Counted from the stretch's first letter, positions 51,437 to 61,084 are shown. The stretch: 64,000 bases of DNA from Sporosarcina sp. FSL K6-3457 (GCF_038007285.1 NZ_JBBOWX010000001.1:3985501-4049500), one strand, 5' to 3'. Numbers and translations are program-made. Notes: generated by a model not told the origin, from the letters alone.

Positions 51437-52099
51437 ATGTTTCAAAAACTGCTACTTGCCGCTATTACGATTATGGGGACTATCTATATCTTCTTCATCC
51501 CATCAGACCCAGTCGGCTTCAAGATTTTTATGAAACTAATTCCGATGGCGCTTATCATTCTGTTTGCATTGACAACAAGAACGCTATTTTCACGTACATA
51601 TAAACGGATTGTTATAATGGGGCTTTTTGTCTCTATGATTGCAGATGGCGTCCTCTATTGGTTCATGATTGGACTCATTACGTTTTTCATCGCACATATT
51701 TTTTACATTGTTGCATTTCGTCATATGGCTCGGAAACCTATGCCCATTTGGGCCGCCATTCTACTTATTCTTTACGGGGTAGGTATGGCTATTTGGCTGG
51801 CCGGATCACAATTCACAACTGGGCAAAATGTGCTTGGCATTGCCATTATTGCCTATATTTGCGTCATTACAACAATGGGCTGGATGGCGATTCGTACACG
51901 TATGCCACTAGCCATTACCGGCGCACTGCTCTTCATTTTCTCAGATTCCGTTCTCGCAATTGACCGATTTGTTTACACGATTCCGTACCGTGATGCCCTC
52001 GTCATGGTATCCTATTATGCCGCGCAAGCTTTCATCGCAACGAGCATCGGTAGTCGGGTCGTAAAGTATTCCGTAAACCGGAACAATCTGATAAGATAG
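51437..52099 (+). CDS. YhhN/TMEM86-family membrane protein (lysoplasmalogenase-like)
   Basis: A 220-residue protein with about seven or eight helices. [15 protein letters not shown] near residue 62 and the [17 protein letters not shown] motif near 161 contain the conserved Asp residues of the YhhN family, some of which hydrolyse lysoplasmalogens. Plasmalogen metabolism in this organism is not evident, so the substrate is open. AAAGGGG lies before the ATG at 51437. The pepT gene follows 37 bp later, so the two may be cotranscribed. Confidence 0.82.
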   Translation: MFQKLLLAAITIMGTIYIFFIPSDPVGFKIFMKLIPMALIILFALTTRTLFSRTYKRIVIMGLFVSMIADGVLYWFMIGLITFFIAHIFYIVAFRHMARKPMPIWAAILLILYGVGMAIWLAGSQFTTGQNVLGIAIIAYICVITTMGWMAIRTRMPLAITGALLFIFSDSVLAIDRFVYTIPYRDALVMVSYYAAQAFIATSIGSRVVKYSVNRNNLIR

Positions 52100-52136
52100 G
52101 TGTATCAGATTTTTACTACAGGAGGAATTTCAAAAA

Positions 52137-53363
52137 ATGAAAGAGATATTAATCGAGCGTCTTGTACGCTATGCAAAAATCGACACGCAATCAGATGCTA
52201 ATAGTTCGTCAACCCCTTCAACACCCGGTCAATGGGACTTACTCCATGAATTGCAAAAAGAGCTCACTACTATTGGATTGGAAGACATCACGCTAGATGA
52301 TAATGGCTATTTATTTGCGACGCTTCCTGCCAATACAGATCGTGACATTCCTGTCATCGGATTTCTAGCACATGTCGATACGGCGACTGATTATACAGGA
52401 AAAAACGTTAAGCCACAGCGCATCGACAATTACAATGGCCAAGATGTGCAACTAAATAGTAATACAATTATGACCATAAACGACTTCCCAGAATTGAAAA
52501 ACTATGTAGGCCATACACTCATTACGACAGATGGTACAACACTTCTCGGTGCTGACAATAAAGCCGGGATTGCTGAAATCGTAACAGCAATGGAGTATTT
52601 AATTGCCAATCCAGACATTAAGCATGGCAAACTACGTATTGCCTTCACACCAGACGAGGAAATCGGACGAGGACCCCATAAATTTGACGTCGAAAAGTTT
52701 GGGGCAAAATATGCCTATACAATGGACGGCGGCCCACTTGGTGAATTGCAGTATGAGAGCTTCAATGCAGCGGGTGCGAAAGTAACCTTCCACGGCGTCA
52801 GTGTTCACCCTGGATCTGCCAAAGATAAAATGGTCAACTCGATCTTAATCGCCAATCAATTCCAGGCTGCCATGCCTGCGGAAGAAATTCCTGAGAAAAC
52901 AGATGACTATAAAGGGTTTGTCCATCTTATGAACGTCAATGGTGATACGGAAGAAACAACACTTAGCTATATTATCCGTTATTTCGACCGCGAAACATTT
53001 GCAGCCCGTAAACAGCTGATGATTGACACGGCTAATAAGCTGAAAAAGGAATACGGCGAACACACTGTTACCCTTGAAATCGAAGACCAATATTTCAATA
53101 TGGGCGAAAAAATTGAGCCTGTCATGGAGATTGTCGATATTATGGCTGATGCTTTCAAAAATATCGATGTTGAGCCACGTATCGTACCGATACGTGGGGG
53201 CACGGATGGATCGCAGCTATCCTATATGGGCATGCCTACGCCGAATATTTTCACTGGCGGTGAAAACTACCACGGCAAGTTCGAATACATCTCCGTCGAC
53301 AATATGGTCAAAGCAACGAATGTGATCATTGAAGCAGTGAAATTATTCGAACAACGTGCATAA
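52137..53363 (+). CDS. pepT: Tripeptide aminopeptidase PepT
   Basis: A 408-residue M20B metallopeptidase removing the N-terminal residue from tripeptides in the cytosol. [14 protein letters not shown] near residue 79, [13 protein letters not shown] near 139, [15 protein letters not shown] near 172 and [17 protein letters not shown] near 347 hold the two-zinc ligands and catalytic acids. CAGGAGGAA precedes the ATG. Length matches PepT (about 410). It is followed 16 bp later by the exporter gene in the same direction. Confidence 0.93.
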   Translation: MKEILIERLVRYAKIDTQSDANSSSTPSTPGQWDLLHELQKELTTIGLEDITLDDNGYLFATLPANTDRDIPVIGFLAHVDTATDYTGKNVKPQRIDNYNGQDVQLNSNTIMTINDFPELKNYVGHTLITTDGTTLLGADNKAGIAEIVTAMEYLIANPDIKHGKLRIAFTPDEEIGRGPHKFDVEKFGAKYAYTMDGGPLGELQYESFNAAGAKVTFHGVSVHPGSAKDKMVNSILIANQFQAAMPAEEIPEKTDDYKGFVHLMNVNGDTEETTLSYIIRYFDRETFAARKQLMIDTANKLKKEYGEHTVTLEIEDQYFNMGEKIEPVMEIVDIMADAFKNIDVEPRIVPIRGGTDGSQLSYMGMPTPNIFTGGENYHGKFEYISVDNMVKATNVIIEAVKLFEQRA

Positions 53364-53379
53364 GTAAGGGGAAAAGTGT

Positions 53380-54339
53380 ATGAGGGAGATTTGGATTGGA
53401 ATCCTAGCCTCTTTGTTTTTCGCAGTGACATTTATCTTAAATCGAACGATGGAATTATCGGGGGGAAGCTGGCTTTGGAGCTCTTCCCTCCGATATTTCT
53501 TTATGGTTCCGTTTTTGATTGCCATTGTCGCTTATCGCAAAGGGCTTGGCGATACGAAGAAAGAAATGATTGCGAAGCCTGCACCGTTTTTTATTTGGAG
53601 CGTGGTAGCTTTTGTTTTGTTTTATGCGCCACTTACATATGCAGCAGCGTATAGTCCGGGCTGGCTTCTTGCCGGTACGTGGCAATTAACGATTGTGGCC
53701 GGCGTTTTACTGGCACCGTTTTTTACAATTATCGTCAAAACGAACTCCGGGGAGCAGAAAATCCGACAGAAGGTTCCTGCCGTTTCACTTTGTATTTCAC
53801 TTATTATTCTTGTGGGCGTTGTGTTCATTCAAATCCCACATGCCCAAAGTGTCGATATTCGAACGTTGGGGCTCGGTATTATCCCCGTCATCATCGCCGC
53901 GTTTGCCTATCCACTTGGAAATCGAAAGATGATGGAACTACTAGGAGGACGGCTTGATACATTTCAGCGTGTCCTCGGGATGACACTTATGACAATGCCT
54001 GTTTGGGTTGGTGTGGCCATCTATGCATTAGTAACAGTTGGTCCCCCTTCCATAAGCCAGCTCAGTCAATCATTCATCGTTGCTGTCAGCTCGGGCGTCA
54101 TTGCCACAACGTTATTTTTCATGGCGACTGATCTTGCACGGGATGACCAAGGAAAACTTGCTGCAGTTGAAGCCACACAATCGACCGAACTTATTTTTGC
54201 AATGATTGGTGAAATGATTATTATCGGGATTGCGCTTCCAGGTCCAATTGCGCTTGTCGGAATTGGCGTCATCATTTTTGGTATGGCACTACATAGCTTT
54301 CAAACTGCTATCGCAAAAAAGAAATTGCCCGTCACCTAA
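53380..54339 (+). CDS. Multidrug-resistance/EamA-like efflux protein
   Basis: A 319-residue, ten-helix protein of the EmrE/DMT superfamily (EILWIGILASLFFAVTF-like start, IIPVIIAAFAYPLGNRKMM near residue 166, AVEATQSTELIFAMIGEMII near 264). It matches the putative multidrug efflux (PF13536-type) branch found in Firmicutes. AAGGGGAAAAGTGT precedes the ATG at 53380. It lies closely behind pepT and ends in a terminator. The substrate is not indicated. Confidence 0.8.
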   Translation: MREIWIGILASLFFAVTFILNRTMELSGGSWLWSSSLRYFFMVPFLIAIVAYRKGLGDTKKEMIAKPAPFFIWSVVAFVLFYAPLTYAAAYSPGWLLAGTWQLTIVAGVLLAPFFTIIVKTNSGEQKIRQKVPAVSLCISLIILVGVVFIQIPHAQSVDIRTLGLGIIPVIIAAFAYPLGNRKMMELLGGRLDTFQRVLGMTLMTMPVWVGVAIYALVTVGPPSISQLSQSFIVAVSSGVIATTLFFMATDLARDDQGKLAAVEATQSTELIFAMIGEMIIIGIALPGPIALVGIGVIIFGMALHSFQTAIAKKKLPVT

Positions 54340-54362
54340 TAAAAGGTACAGGCAATTTTTTT
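54321..54362 (+). terminator. Terminator after the efflux gene
   Basis: AATTGCC-GT-ACC and GGT-AC-GGCAATT pair around the stop codon, followed by T7. Confidence 0.82.
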
Positions 54363-54398
54363 ATCTAGATTTCCGCACCTAGGGGCTCGGGTCGTTTC

Positions 54399-55505
54399 CT
54401 AACGTTCATATTCCCCAATTGTTTCGACCGCTTTCTCCGTAATCGATGTATCAATTGCTTTGTTTAAATCGACATCTCCACGAATCGCACCGTTCGCTTT
54501 ATACGTATCGTACTGCTTTTTAATGTCATCAATGAACATCTTTCCGTCTGGGTCAAGTCCTGTGACGTTCACTTTATCCCAAAGCTCGGGGTCTTTCAAT
54601 GCGGTATGTTTTGTCATGATTTCGACCACTTCGTCCTTACCAATGTCTTTAATAAAGGCATCATTATAGTCACGAACACCTTTCAAGTAGGCAGACATGA
54701 ACCGCAATGAAATATCCTGTTCTTCAGACATGAATTGAGGGGAGCCAAGTACCATTGCAATTTGAGATTCGGGTGCATAATCAGTTGCGTCACCGAATCG
54801 AACATGGAAACCTTGGTCGACCCCCTGTGCGATAAGCGGCTCGATATTGAGTGCGGCATCGATTGTTTCACCATTGATTGCCCCTAGCATACTGCCAAAG
54901 TCCCCCATGAGCACGAACTCGACGTCATCTTCAGTCAAGCCTGCGTGCTTAAGCATTTCCTCGTAAATATAGCCGTCAATCGAATTGCGTGATGATACAG
55001 CTATTTTCTTCCCTTTAAAATCACTATACTCTTTTATTTCATCGACCATATGATTACCGATGACAAATGTGAAGTAGGATTTTCCTGGCACATTATGCCC
55101 TTTATCCGCAATAATTTTAACGTCAATTCCTTGTGCAATCGCATTGAAAAATGATGCGGTCGAAACGCCGCCTGCAATATCAACTTCACCTGCTGCAAGT
55201 GCCGGCAGCATATCATCACTATTGGCGAATTGGGCGAACTCTACTTCAATATTATAGTCTTCAAAATACCCTTTTTCTTTCGCGATATAGAAGCCGGCAC
55301 CCGATGCCGCACCATCTTCCGCAATAACGACTTTTACCCGGTTGTCGAGTGGCGCCAAATCACCCGAAGGATAGTCCTCTGTCACTGCATTCGGCACCTT
55401 ATCTTCCGGCACTGGCTGCACTGTTTCTTTTGGAGAACAAGCCCCAACAACCAATGCCACTGCGAATAACATCATCAACCATCCGCTTTTCATCCACTTC
55501 GCCAT
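54399..55505 (-). CDS. ABC importer substrate-binding lipoprotein (NitT/TauT type)
   Basis: A 368-residue lipoprotein: signal and lipobox (MMLFAVALVVGAC), then an NMT1/SsuA-like binding fold (about residues 55-330; GAASGAGFYIAKEKGYFEDY, ALAAGEVDIAGGVSTASFF, AINGETIDAALNIEPLI). These bind nitrate, sulfonates, taurine or pyrimidine thiamine precursors; the ligand is not decidable. AAGGAGAG precedes the ATG at 55505. It is the last gene of a three-gene permease-ATPase-binding protein operon. Confidence 0.87.
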   Translation of the reverse strand: MAKWMKSGWLMMLFAVALVVGACSPKETVQPVPEDKVPNAVTEDYPSGDLAPLDNRVKVVIAEDGAASGAGFYIAKEKGYFEDYNIEVEFAQFANSDDMLPALAAGEVDIAGGVSTASFFNAIAQGIDVKIIADKGHNVPGKSYFTFVIGNHMVDEIKEYSDFKGKKIAVSSRNSIDGYIYEEMLKHAGLTEDDVEFVLMGDFGSMLGAINGETIDAALNIEPLIAQGVDQGFHVRFGDATDYAPESQIAMVLGSPQFMSEEQDISLRFMSAYLKGVRDYNDAFIKDIGKDEVVEIMTKHTALKDPELWDKVNVTGLDPDGKMFIDDIKKQYDTYKANGAIRGDVDLNKAIDTSITEKAVETIGEYER

Positions 55506-55519
55506 GGAATCTCTCCTTA

Positions 55520-56308
55520 TCATTCATTTTCCTGCCTGGACCGCTGTACCTCTTCCTGAAGATGCTGCCATATTTCAACAAACTGTTCGGCCATTACCGG
55601 ATTTGCCCGGATATCCTCCATTTTTCGCGGACGTGGCATGTCGACTTTAATTTCCCGAATAATTCTTCCTGGTTGAGAACTCATCAGTAAAATACGATCG
55701 CTTAGTAATAACGCTTCGTCGATACTATGGGTGATGAAAAGAACTGTCTTGCCCGTTTCTGACCAGATGGACAGCAATTCCTCCTGTAAGATGAATTTAT
55801 TCTGTTCATCGAGTGCAGCAAATGGTTCATCCATCAGCAAAATTTCTGGATCATTGGCAAATGCCCGCGCGATACTTACACGCTGCTTCATTCCGCCAGA
55901 TAATTCTTTTGGATAAAGTGAAGAAAACCGTTCAAGTCCGGTTTTCTTTAAATAATACGCCGTCCGCTCTTTGACGACTTCTTTCGGCATATGGCGCATT
56001 TTGAGGCCAAATGCTACGTTCTCCTCTACGGTAAGCCAAGGAATGACACCTCTTTCCTGGAATACCATCGACTGAAGAGGACGGTCCTCCCCATCCGTCG
56101 CAATGGTAAATTCACCAATGCTCGGATGTTCAAGGCCCGCTAAAATACGCAGAAGTGTTGTTTTTCCACAGCCACTTGGACCAACAAGACAGACAAATTC
56201 TCCATCCTCGACAGTCAAATTAATATCGTCAAGTGCCGTAACAGATGCTTGTTTTTTATAAAATGCTTTCGTCAAACTACGAATGATAATTTTAGTTTTT
56301 TTCCCCAT
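55520..56308 (-). CDS. ABC importer ATPase (SsuB/TauB type)
   Basis: A 262-residue ATPase: Walker A GPSGCGKTTLLR near residue 42, Q-loop MVFQERGVIPWLTV, signature LSGGMKQRVSIARA near 137, Walker B ILLMDEPFAALDEQ and the H-loop FITHSIDEALLLSDR. It energises import with the permease encoded 8 bp upstream. GAGGTGAGCAG precedes the ATG. The Q-loop environment matches the nitrate/sulfonate/thiamine-precursor class. Confidence 0.9.
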   Translation of the reverse strand: MGKKTKIIIRSLTKAFYKKQASVTALDDINLTVEDGEFVCLVGPSGCGKTTLLRILAGLEHPSIGEFTIATDGEDRPLQSMVFQERGVIPWLTVEENVAFGLKMRHMPKEVVKERTAYYLKKTGLERFSSLYPKELSGGMKQRVSIARAFANDPEILLMDEPFAALDEQNKFILQEELLSIWSETGKTVLFITHSIDEALLLSDRILLMSSQPGRIIREIKVDMPRPRKMEDIRANPVMAEQFVEIWQHLQEEVQRSRQENE

Positions 56309-56316
56309 CTATCTGC

Positions 56317-57138
56317 TCACCTCCACGGTAACATCTTCTTCTGAATTCCCCGGAGCATCAGCGAAAACAGATAGCCAAAAAATGAAATGAGGATTAGCCC
56401 TACATACATTTCTGGCAGTAAAAATGCTTTGTATGACGTCCAAATCAGATAGCCTATTCCTGAAGTTGCTCCCATCATTTCCGCAGCTACAATTGTGAGA
56501 AGCGCAATCGCCTGCCCCATTTGGATACCTTCAAGCATGACTGGCAGTGCCCCTGGCAAAGCGATTTTCAAGAAAAAATTCACTCTTCCTGCTCCGTAAT
56601 TTTTCGCTACATCCAAATAGATTGAATCGATATTAATGACACCTGCCGCTGTATTGATGACAACAGGAAAAAAGACACTTCCTGCAATTGTCACAACTTT
56701 CGACAAGTCCCCGATTCCGAAAAGAATGATAATAATCGGAAGCAAGGCAAGTGTAGGAATCGGCATTAACGCCATCACAATCGGGGAAACGAAATGCCGG
56801 ATTGGCGAATAGAGCCCCATCAGTAAACCGATGATGACACCCGGTATCACGCCGAGTAGAAATCCAAGGAAAATCCTATACAACGAAACCCCAATATGAT
56901 TGGCCATTACACCACTGGCAATCATCTCGAAAAACGTACTAACGATAGTGGAGGGCGGTGGAAAAAAGCGAATATCTAGTATTCCCGTCCTCGACATAAA
57001 TTCCCATAATAACAGTAGGAATATCGGCGAAGCGATTGTCAACATTTGTTTAAGCCGTTCCTTCGTTTGCCTCTGCTTCCATTCACGCTGCTCGATCTCA
57101 TGTGGATCATACCGCACAGCCCTGTCATCTCTTTTCAA
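56317..57138 (-). CDS. ABC importer permease (SsuC/TauC type)
   Basis: A 273-residue permease with six helices and the EAA-type coupling loop (YLDVAKNYGAGRVNFFLKIA, LPGALPVMLEGIQMGQAIAL near residue 200). Start TTG at 57138, 6-7 nt after AGGTGG; no better start is in frame. First gene of the operon. The IASPIFLLLLWEFMSRTGI helix begins after a charged 30-residue cytosolic N-terminus. Confidence 0.88.
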   Translation of the reverse strand: MKRDDRAVRYDPHEIEQREWKQRQTKERLKQMLTIASPIFLLLLWEFMSRTGILDIRFFPPPSTIVSTFFEMIASGVMANHIGVSLYRIFLGFLLGVIPGVIIGLLMGLYSPIRHFVSPIVMALMPIPTLALLPIIIILFGIGDLSKVVTIAGSVFFPVVINTAAGVINIDSIYLDVAKNYGAGRVNFFLKIALPGALPVMLEGIQMGQAIALLTIVAAEMMGATSGIGYLIWTSYKAFLLPEMYVGLILISFFGYLFSLMLRGIQKKMLPWR

Positions 57139-57336
57139 CGTTCACCACCTCTTCATTCAAATAGTATGTGTCTGCCTAAAAAAGTGTGTTGGGCAAGCGC
57201 GGAGAAACGGCAATCTTCGGGATTTTAAAAATAAAAAGGGTAAAGGTATAAGGAAGGAATTCCTGTTAATTTTCTGCTACTCTCAAGTGATTTGTTGTAT
57301 AATTCACTCAACAACAATATACGAGGGGGTATAACA

Positions 57337-58116
57337 TTGAAAATGACACAACATTCGCAGGACACTTGGAATGCCAATTTATATGATACACAACATTCAT
57401 TTGTTTCAAAGTACGGGGACCATTTACTTGATTTATTAGCTCCAAAAGCAGGCGAGAAAATTCTTGATCTTGGGTGTGGTACGGGAGATTTAGCGAAAAA
57501 ATTATATGATGCTCAAGTGGATGTTGTAGGTGTCGATAGCTCTGCAAATATGGTGGCACAAGCGAAAAAGAAGTATCCCGCCATTCCATTTGAAGTTCAA
57601 GATGCGGCAGAGTTAGATTTCCATAACGAATTTGATGCTGTATTCTCTAACGCTACGCTTCATTGGGTACAAACGCCAAAGCAAGTTCTCACTGGGATTT
57701 ATCAGGGTTTGCAGCAAGGAGGAAGATTTATCGCAGAATTTGGTGGCAAAGGAAACGTTCAAACTATCATCGATGGGATTATTCATGGTATTCAAGAGGC
57801 TGGGTTTGATTACAACGCAGAGCAATTCCCTTGGTATTATCCGAGTATTGGTGAATATACAGCTTTAATGGAGGAGGCTGGATTCAGGGTCACTCTTGCC
57901 CAACACTATGACAGACCAACTCCATTGGATGAGGATAATGGATTGCGAGACTGGATTATCATGTTCGGCAGTGCCTTTTTCACCGGAATTGCTGAAGATA
58001 AGAAAAATGACATCCTCACAACAATCGAGCAGCAATTACGTCCCCTCTTATATACAGATGGCCAATGGGTCGCTGATTACAAAAGAATTCGTGTCATTGG
58101 GATTAAAGAAAAATAA
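57337..58116 (+). CDS. Class I SAM-dependent methyltransferase
   Basis: A 259-residue methyltransferase with motif I ILDLGCGTGDLAKKL near residue 45, DVVGVDSSANMVAQAKKKYP near 64, and FDAVFSNATLHWVQTP near 101, similar to trans-aconitate methyltransferases. The TTG at 57337 is 7 nt after GAGGGGG and is preferred; the ATG at 57343, six bases on, is the alternative. The substrate cannot be fixed. It stands alone between the divergent ABC operon and the convergent CoA-transferase gene. Confidence 0.82.
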   Translation: MKMTQHSQDTWNANLYDTQHSFVSKYGDHLLDLLAPKAGEKILDLGCGTGDLAKKLYDAQVDVVGVDSSANMVAQAKKKYPAIPFEVQDAAELDFHNEFDAVFSNATLHWVQTPKQVLTGIYQGLQQGGRFIAEFGGKGNVQTIIDGIIHGIQEAGFDYNAEQFPWYYPSIGEYTALMEEAGFRVTLAQHYDRPTPLDEDNGLRDWIIMFGSAFFTGIAEDKKNDILTTIEQQLRPLLYTDGQWVADYKRIRVIGIKEK

Positions 58117-58152
58117 GAGGAAGGCTCCCTCATGGGGTTCCCTCCTCTTATC
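58108..58152. terminator. Bidirectional terminator region between methyltransferase and CoA-transferase genes
   Basis: ATAAGAGGA...TCCTCTTAT (58113-58151) encloses an inner CCC/GGG pairing. On the minus strand it is followed by TTTTTCTTT. A second hairpin, AACAGC...GCTGTT (58157-58184), sits directly after the CoA-transferase stop region. Confidence 0.72.
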
Positions 58153-58189
58153 CAAAAACAGCATCCGCATAAAAGACGCTGTTCTACAA

Positions 58190-59461
58190 TCAATAAAGGA
58201 TGCGGCTCTTCTTTGCATCAAACAGCAACTGTTCCCGGAACGCGGGATGGGCGATGTCAATGAGTGCCTTCGCGCGTTCAGCAACCGACTTGCCATAAAG
58301 ATGAGCAATGCCGTACTCCGTTACAATATGGTCCACGTCATTTTTTGATGTCGTCACGACAGAACCAGGCGACAATTGCAGCTGAATACGCGAAATCGTA
58401 TCATTTTTCACAGTCGAATGCATGCAGATAAACCCTTTCCCATGCTTCGCAAAGCGAGCCCCGCGCGCAAAGTCTGCTTGTCCACCTGTGGATGAATAAT
58501 AGCGACCACCAATCGTTTCAGAGGCACACTGCCCATACAAATCCACCTCCGTCGTCGCATTAATCGACACGATACGCTCTTCCTTCGCAATTTCACGCGG
58601 ATCATTGACAACGCTAACTGGTAAAAATTCAACAGAAGGGTTTTTGTCTATGAAATCATACAATCGCTGTGAACCATATGCAAACGTCGCAACTGTCTTC
58701 CCTTTATATGTGAACTTTCGTGTCCCATCAACTGCACCCGCCGCCACCAAATCTACAATACCATCCGTCAGCATTTCCGTATGAATCCCTAGATGACGGT
58801 GATCCTTCAACATACTCATAACCGCATTCGGAATGGCTCCAATACCAATTTGCAGAGAATCACCATTATCGATTTCATTCGTGATGAATTCGGCAATTTT
58901 TAAATCCTTCTCTCCAATTTCTGGTGCAAGTACCTCCGATAAAGGCATATCACTGTTAACATAGCCCGCAATCTGACTAATATGAATCTGATTTTCCCCA
59001 TAAGTACGCGGCATATGCTTATTCACTTCCAACACAAATGGTACATGACCAATGAATTCAGAAACATAATCTGCTTGTGTCCCCAATGAAAAATAACCAT
59101 GCTCATCCATCGGCGAAGCAACTGTCATCACCATCGATAGCTTCGTTATTCTCTCCAGTATACGTGGTACTTCATGAAAGACATTTGGAACAAGTTCAAT
59201 ATGCCCCTCATGGTATGCCTTGCGTGTTGCGCCACTTAAAAAATACGACACATGCGATAAATGACCTTTCATCTTACCCAAAATATAATCCCGCTCGCGT
59301 AACGCTAGCATTTGATGAATCTTAACATTTTCTAATTTCAAATGATTGTCTTCCAATATATCAAGTAAATGTTGCGGCTCTCCGTTGGCAATCGGAATGA
59401 TAATATCTGCCCCTCGTTCAATTAAGCCAATAATTTGTTCGTCAGCTAATCGTTTTGTCAC
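58190..59461 (-). CDS. Acetyl-CoA hydrolase/CoA-transferase family enzyme
   Basis: A 423-residue enzyme of the 4-hydroxybutyrate/acetate CoA-transferase family. Hallmarks: LVPNVFHEVPRILERI near residue 91, GDSLQIGIGAIPNAVMSML near 196, GQCASETIGGRYYSSTGGQA near 307 (catalytic Glu and glycine-rich loop) and VVTTSKNDVDHIVTEYGIAHL near 365. It moves CoA between acyl-CoA and a free acid such as acetate. GTG start at 59461 with TGGAG about 10 nt upstream. It is monocistronic; the specific acid is unknown. Confidence 0.87.
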   Translation of the reverse strand: MTKRLADEQIIGLIERGADIIIPIANGEPQHLLDILEDNHLKLENVKIHQMLALRERDYILGKMKGHLSHVSYFLSGATRKAYHEGHIELVPNVFHEVPRILERITKLSMVMTVASPMDEHGYFSLGTQADYVSEFIGHVPFVLEVNKHMPRTYGENQIHISQIAGYVNSDMPLSEVLAPEIGEKDLKIAEFITNEIDNGDSLQIGIGAIPNAVMSMLKDHRHLGIHTEMLTDGIVDLVAAGAVDGTRKFTYKGKTVATFAYGSQRLYDFIDKNPSVEFLPVSVVNDPREIAKEERIVSINATTEVDLYGQCASETIGGRYYSSTGGQADFARGARFAKHGKGFICMHSTVKNDTISRIQLQLSPGSVVTTSKNDVDHIVTEYGIAHLYGKSVAERAKALIDIAHPAFREQLLFDAKKSRILY

Positions 59462-59526
59462 GTAGAATTCACTCCAATTAAATCATATGTACCTTAATTG
59501 TACATCAGACTGAACGCTCGCTCAAC

Positions 59527-59555
59527 TTGTCGTTTTAATTTTCAGAACCTATAAT
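59527..59555 (+). promoter_or_regulatory. Promoter giving a leaderless transcript for the FhuF-like gene
   Basis: TTGTCG (59527-59532), 17-bp spacer, TATAAT (59550-59555). The ATG is at 59562, only 6 bases after the -10, so the expected transcription start coincides with the start codon. No ribosome site exists before the ATG. Confidence 0.7.
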
Positions 59556-59561
59556 AAGAAC

Positions 59562-60272
59562 ATGACAAACTTAACTGCGGACCAACTCAAACAACTAAAT
59601 ATGTACAGCATCTATACAGAGCCTCCTGAGCGACAACTATTCACGTTGGCAACTCTCCTCGATGCGAATAAAATCGAAGATACATTGAATATCATCCAAG
59701 CAGTGAGTGGTAGTCCAAATCGGGTGGTTGCCGCTTCGTATTTCATGCGTCGTCTAGGCATGTTCGTCGCTATACAATTTACCAATCTAGCAACATACGA
59801 TGAAGTATGGAATGGTGATACAAACCGTCTTACTTTCGGCGCTAAAGAAGAATACGGAAAGTTGGCCATCAGCACATTTGCTTCGGCAGAAGATTGGCGG
59901 TATGTCGAGGATATTGAACGTCGGGATGTGATTCGCCACATTTTAGTCGAACAATGTAGCGCAGTTATCAAGCAACTTCGCTCCGTTGCATCCGTATCCC
60001 CGCTAACCTTGTGGGAAAACATTTTCGGCTTCCTTCTCTGGCAATACCATGTGCTATTGTCGAACCCGGGTACCGACGATGAAGCCCGCTCCGATCTTGG
60101 CACACTGAAAGACGACACACTGTGGGAAGGCATCGCACCCCGCTCATTATTTGCCACCTATTTAAAAGGATCCGAACCAGCTGCGCTGTTGAATACCGAA
60201 GTCCGAACAACATGTTGCTTCTCGAAGGATGTTCCTGGTCTCATGCAATGCGGATTTTGCCCGTTGAAATAA
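59562..60272 (+). CDS. FhuF-like ferric-siderophore reductase
   Basis: A 236-residue soluble protein whose C-terminus has CCFSKDVPGLMQCGFCPLK: a Cys-Cys-x10-Cys-x2-Cys arrangement that binds the [2Fe-2S] cluster in FhuF-type siderophore reductases. A preceding LLWQYHVLLSNPGTDDEARS fits the family's core. It would reduce and release iron from imported siderophores, complementing the uptake operon at 27798-30834, though it lacks a visible Fur box. The start ATG at 59562 has no ribosome site and lies at the predicted transcription start, indicating leaderless translation. Confidence 0.8.
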   Translation: MTNLTADQLKQLNMYSIYTEPPERQLFTLATLLDANKIEDTLNIIQAVSGSPNRVVAASYFMRRLGMFVAIQFTNLATYDEVWNGDTNRLTFGAKEEYGKLAISTFASAEDWRYVEDIERRDVIRHILVEQCSAVIKQLRSVASVSPLTLWENIFGFLLWQYHVLLSNPGTDDEARSDLGTLKDDTLWEGIAPRSLFATYLKGSEPAALLNTEVRTTCCFSKDVPGLMQCGFCPLK

Positions 60273-60274
60273 AG

Positions 60275-60553
60275 TTATTTCGTACGATGAGTGGTATACC
60301 AAACCTTCAGCGAATAAATCGTCCCACTCGCCGCACCACCATAGAAAAACCCCATGAAAATACCGGCGGGTAAATTACCTGGATGGCTGATGAAAATCGA
60401 TAAGATAAGTCCAATGATTGTTGCTGCTGTTGAAAACCAACTTTCCCGAAGTTTGAACAGTACTCTCAGCAGCAAGATGCCTACAAGTATAGCGGGAATC
60501 GCCCAAAAGGCATCCCAAATATTTGTATAGATAGTCGGAAATTCAGTCCACAT
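60275..60553 (-). CDS. Small three-helix membrane protein of unknown function
   Basis: A 92-residue protein with three membrane segments (IWDAFWAIPAILVGILLL, FSTAATIIGLILSIFI, GIFMGFFYGGAASGTIYSL). ATG at 60553 (MWTEFPTIYTN) is chosen because AAAGGATTG precedes it; an in-frame ATG at 60607 has no ribosome site. It is convergent with the FhuF-like gene with two bases between the stops. No family recognised. Confidence 0.6.
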   Translation of the reverse strand: MWTEFPTIYTNIWDAFWAIPAILVGILLLRVLFKLRESWFSTAATIIGLILSIFISHPGNLPAGIFMGFFYGGAASGTIYSLKVWYTTHRTK

Positions 60554-60634
60554 GACGTCAATCCTTTTTTTCAATAGCTTATCCAATTTGTCAGTCATTC
60601 CATACATGTTTTAATTATTAAGGGGGGAGTTATC

Positions 60635-60964
60635 TTGCTAATTAAAGGCCAAGTCATTCGTGGAAAAGTCCTAGACGAGGAAACACGTTGCATACATTAC
60701 CATTCCGAAATCGACCGCATCGCGATAAAATTCTATTGCTGCGACACTTATTATCCGTGCTATGAATGCCATGAAGAGGATGGATGTGGCGCTCCTGCTA
60801 TCTGGCCAAAAGAGAAATTTGATGAGAAAGCGGTGCTGTGTGGAGGATGTGGGTATGAATTAAGAATTGGAGAGTACTTGGATTGTAAGTCGGTGTGCCC
60901 TAAGTGTTCCGCAGGGTTCAATCCGGGGTGTGGTTTGCATTGGGGGCTGTATTTTGAGGTGTGA
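60635..60964 (+). CDS. CHY-type zinc-finger protein
   Basis: A 109-residue protein densely packed with Cys/His pairs: RCIHYHSEIDRIAIKFYCC, YYPCYECHEEDGC, CGGCGYELR and CPKCSAGFNPGCGLHW. This is the CHY zinc finger seen in bacterial homologues of the PIRH2/Hot13 domain; Hot13 acts in mitochondrial small-Tim assembly, but the bacterial role is unknown. TTG start at 60635 with GGGGGGAG 6 nt upstream; no in-frame ATG nearby. Divergent from the small membrane protein gene. Confidence 0.85.
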   Translation: MLIKGQVIRGKVLDEETRCIHYHSEIDRIAIKFYCCDTYYPCYECHEEDGCGAPAIWPKEKFDEKAVLCGGCGYELRIGEYLDCKSVCPKCSAGFNPGCGLHWGLYFEV

Positions 60965-61027
60965 CCATAATAATCGTATATAAAATTACTATTATTGCTG
61001 GATTCATACCCTTTTGGTATACTTGCG

Positions 61028-61084
61028 TTAAGAGCTGGATATAGTAAAAACAATCATTAAACTCACTGCTTCAAATATCGTCAT
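61028..61084 (-). CDS. Possible holin-like type I toxin peptide, perhaps truncated
   Basis: An 18-residue peptide, MTIFEAVSLMIVFTISSS, preceded by a very strong AAAGGAG 9 nt before its ATG. The MT-FE---LMI-F start is that of Bacillales holin-like type I toxins, usually 28-35 residues long; here the frame ends early after the first half of the hydrophobic helix. Such toxins are silenced by antisense RNAs; none could be identified. It may be a degraded copy, or a leader peptide. Confidence 0.4.
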   Translation of the reverse strand: MTIFEAVSLMIVFTISSS

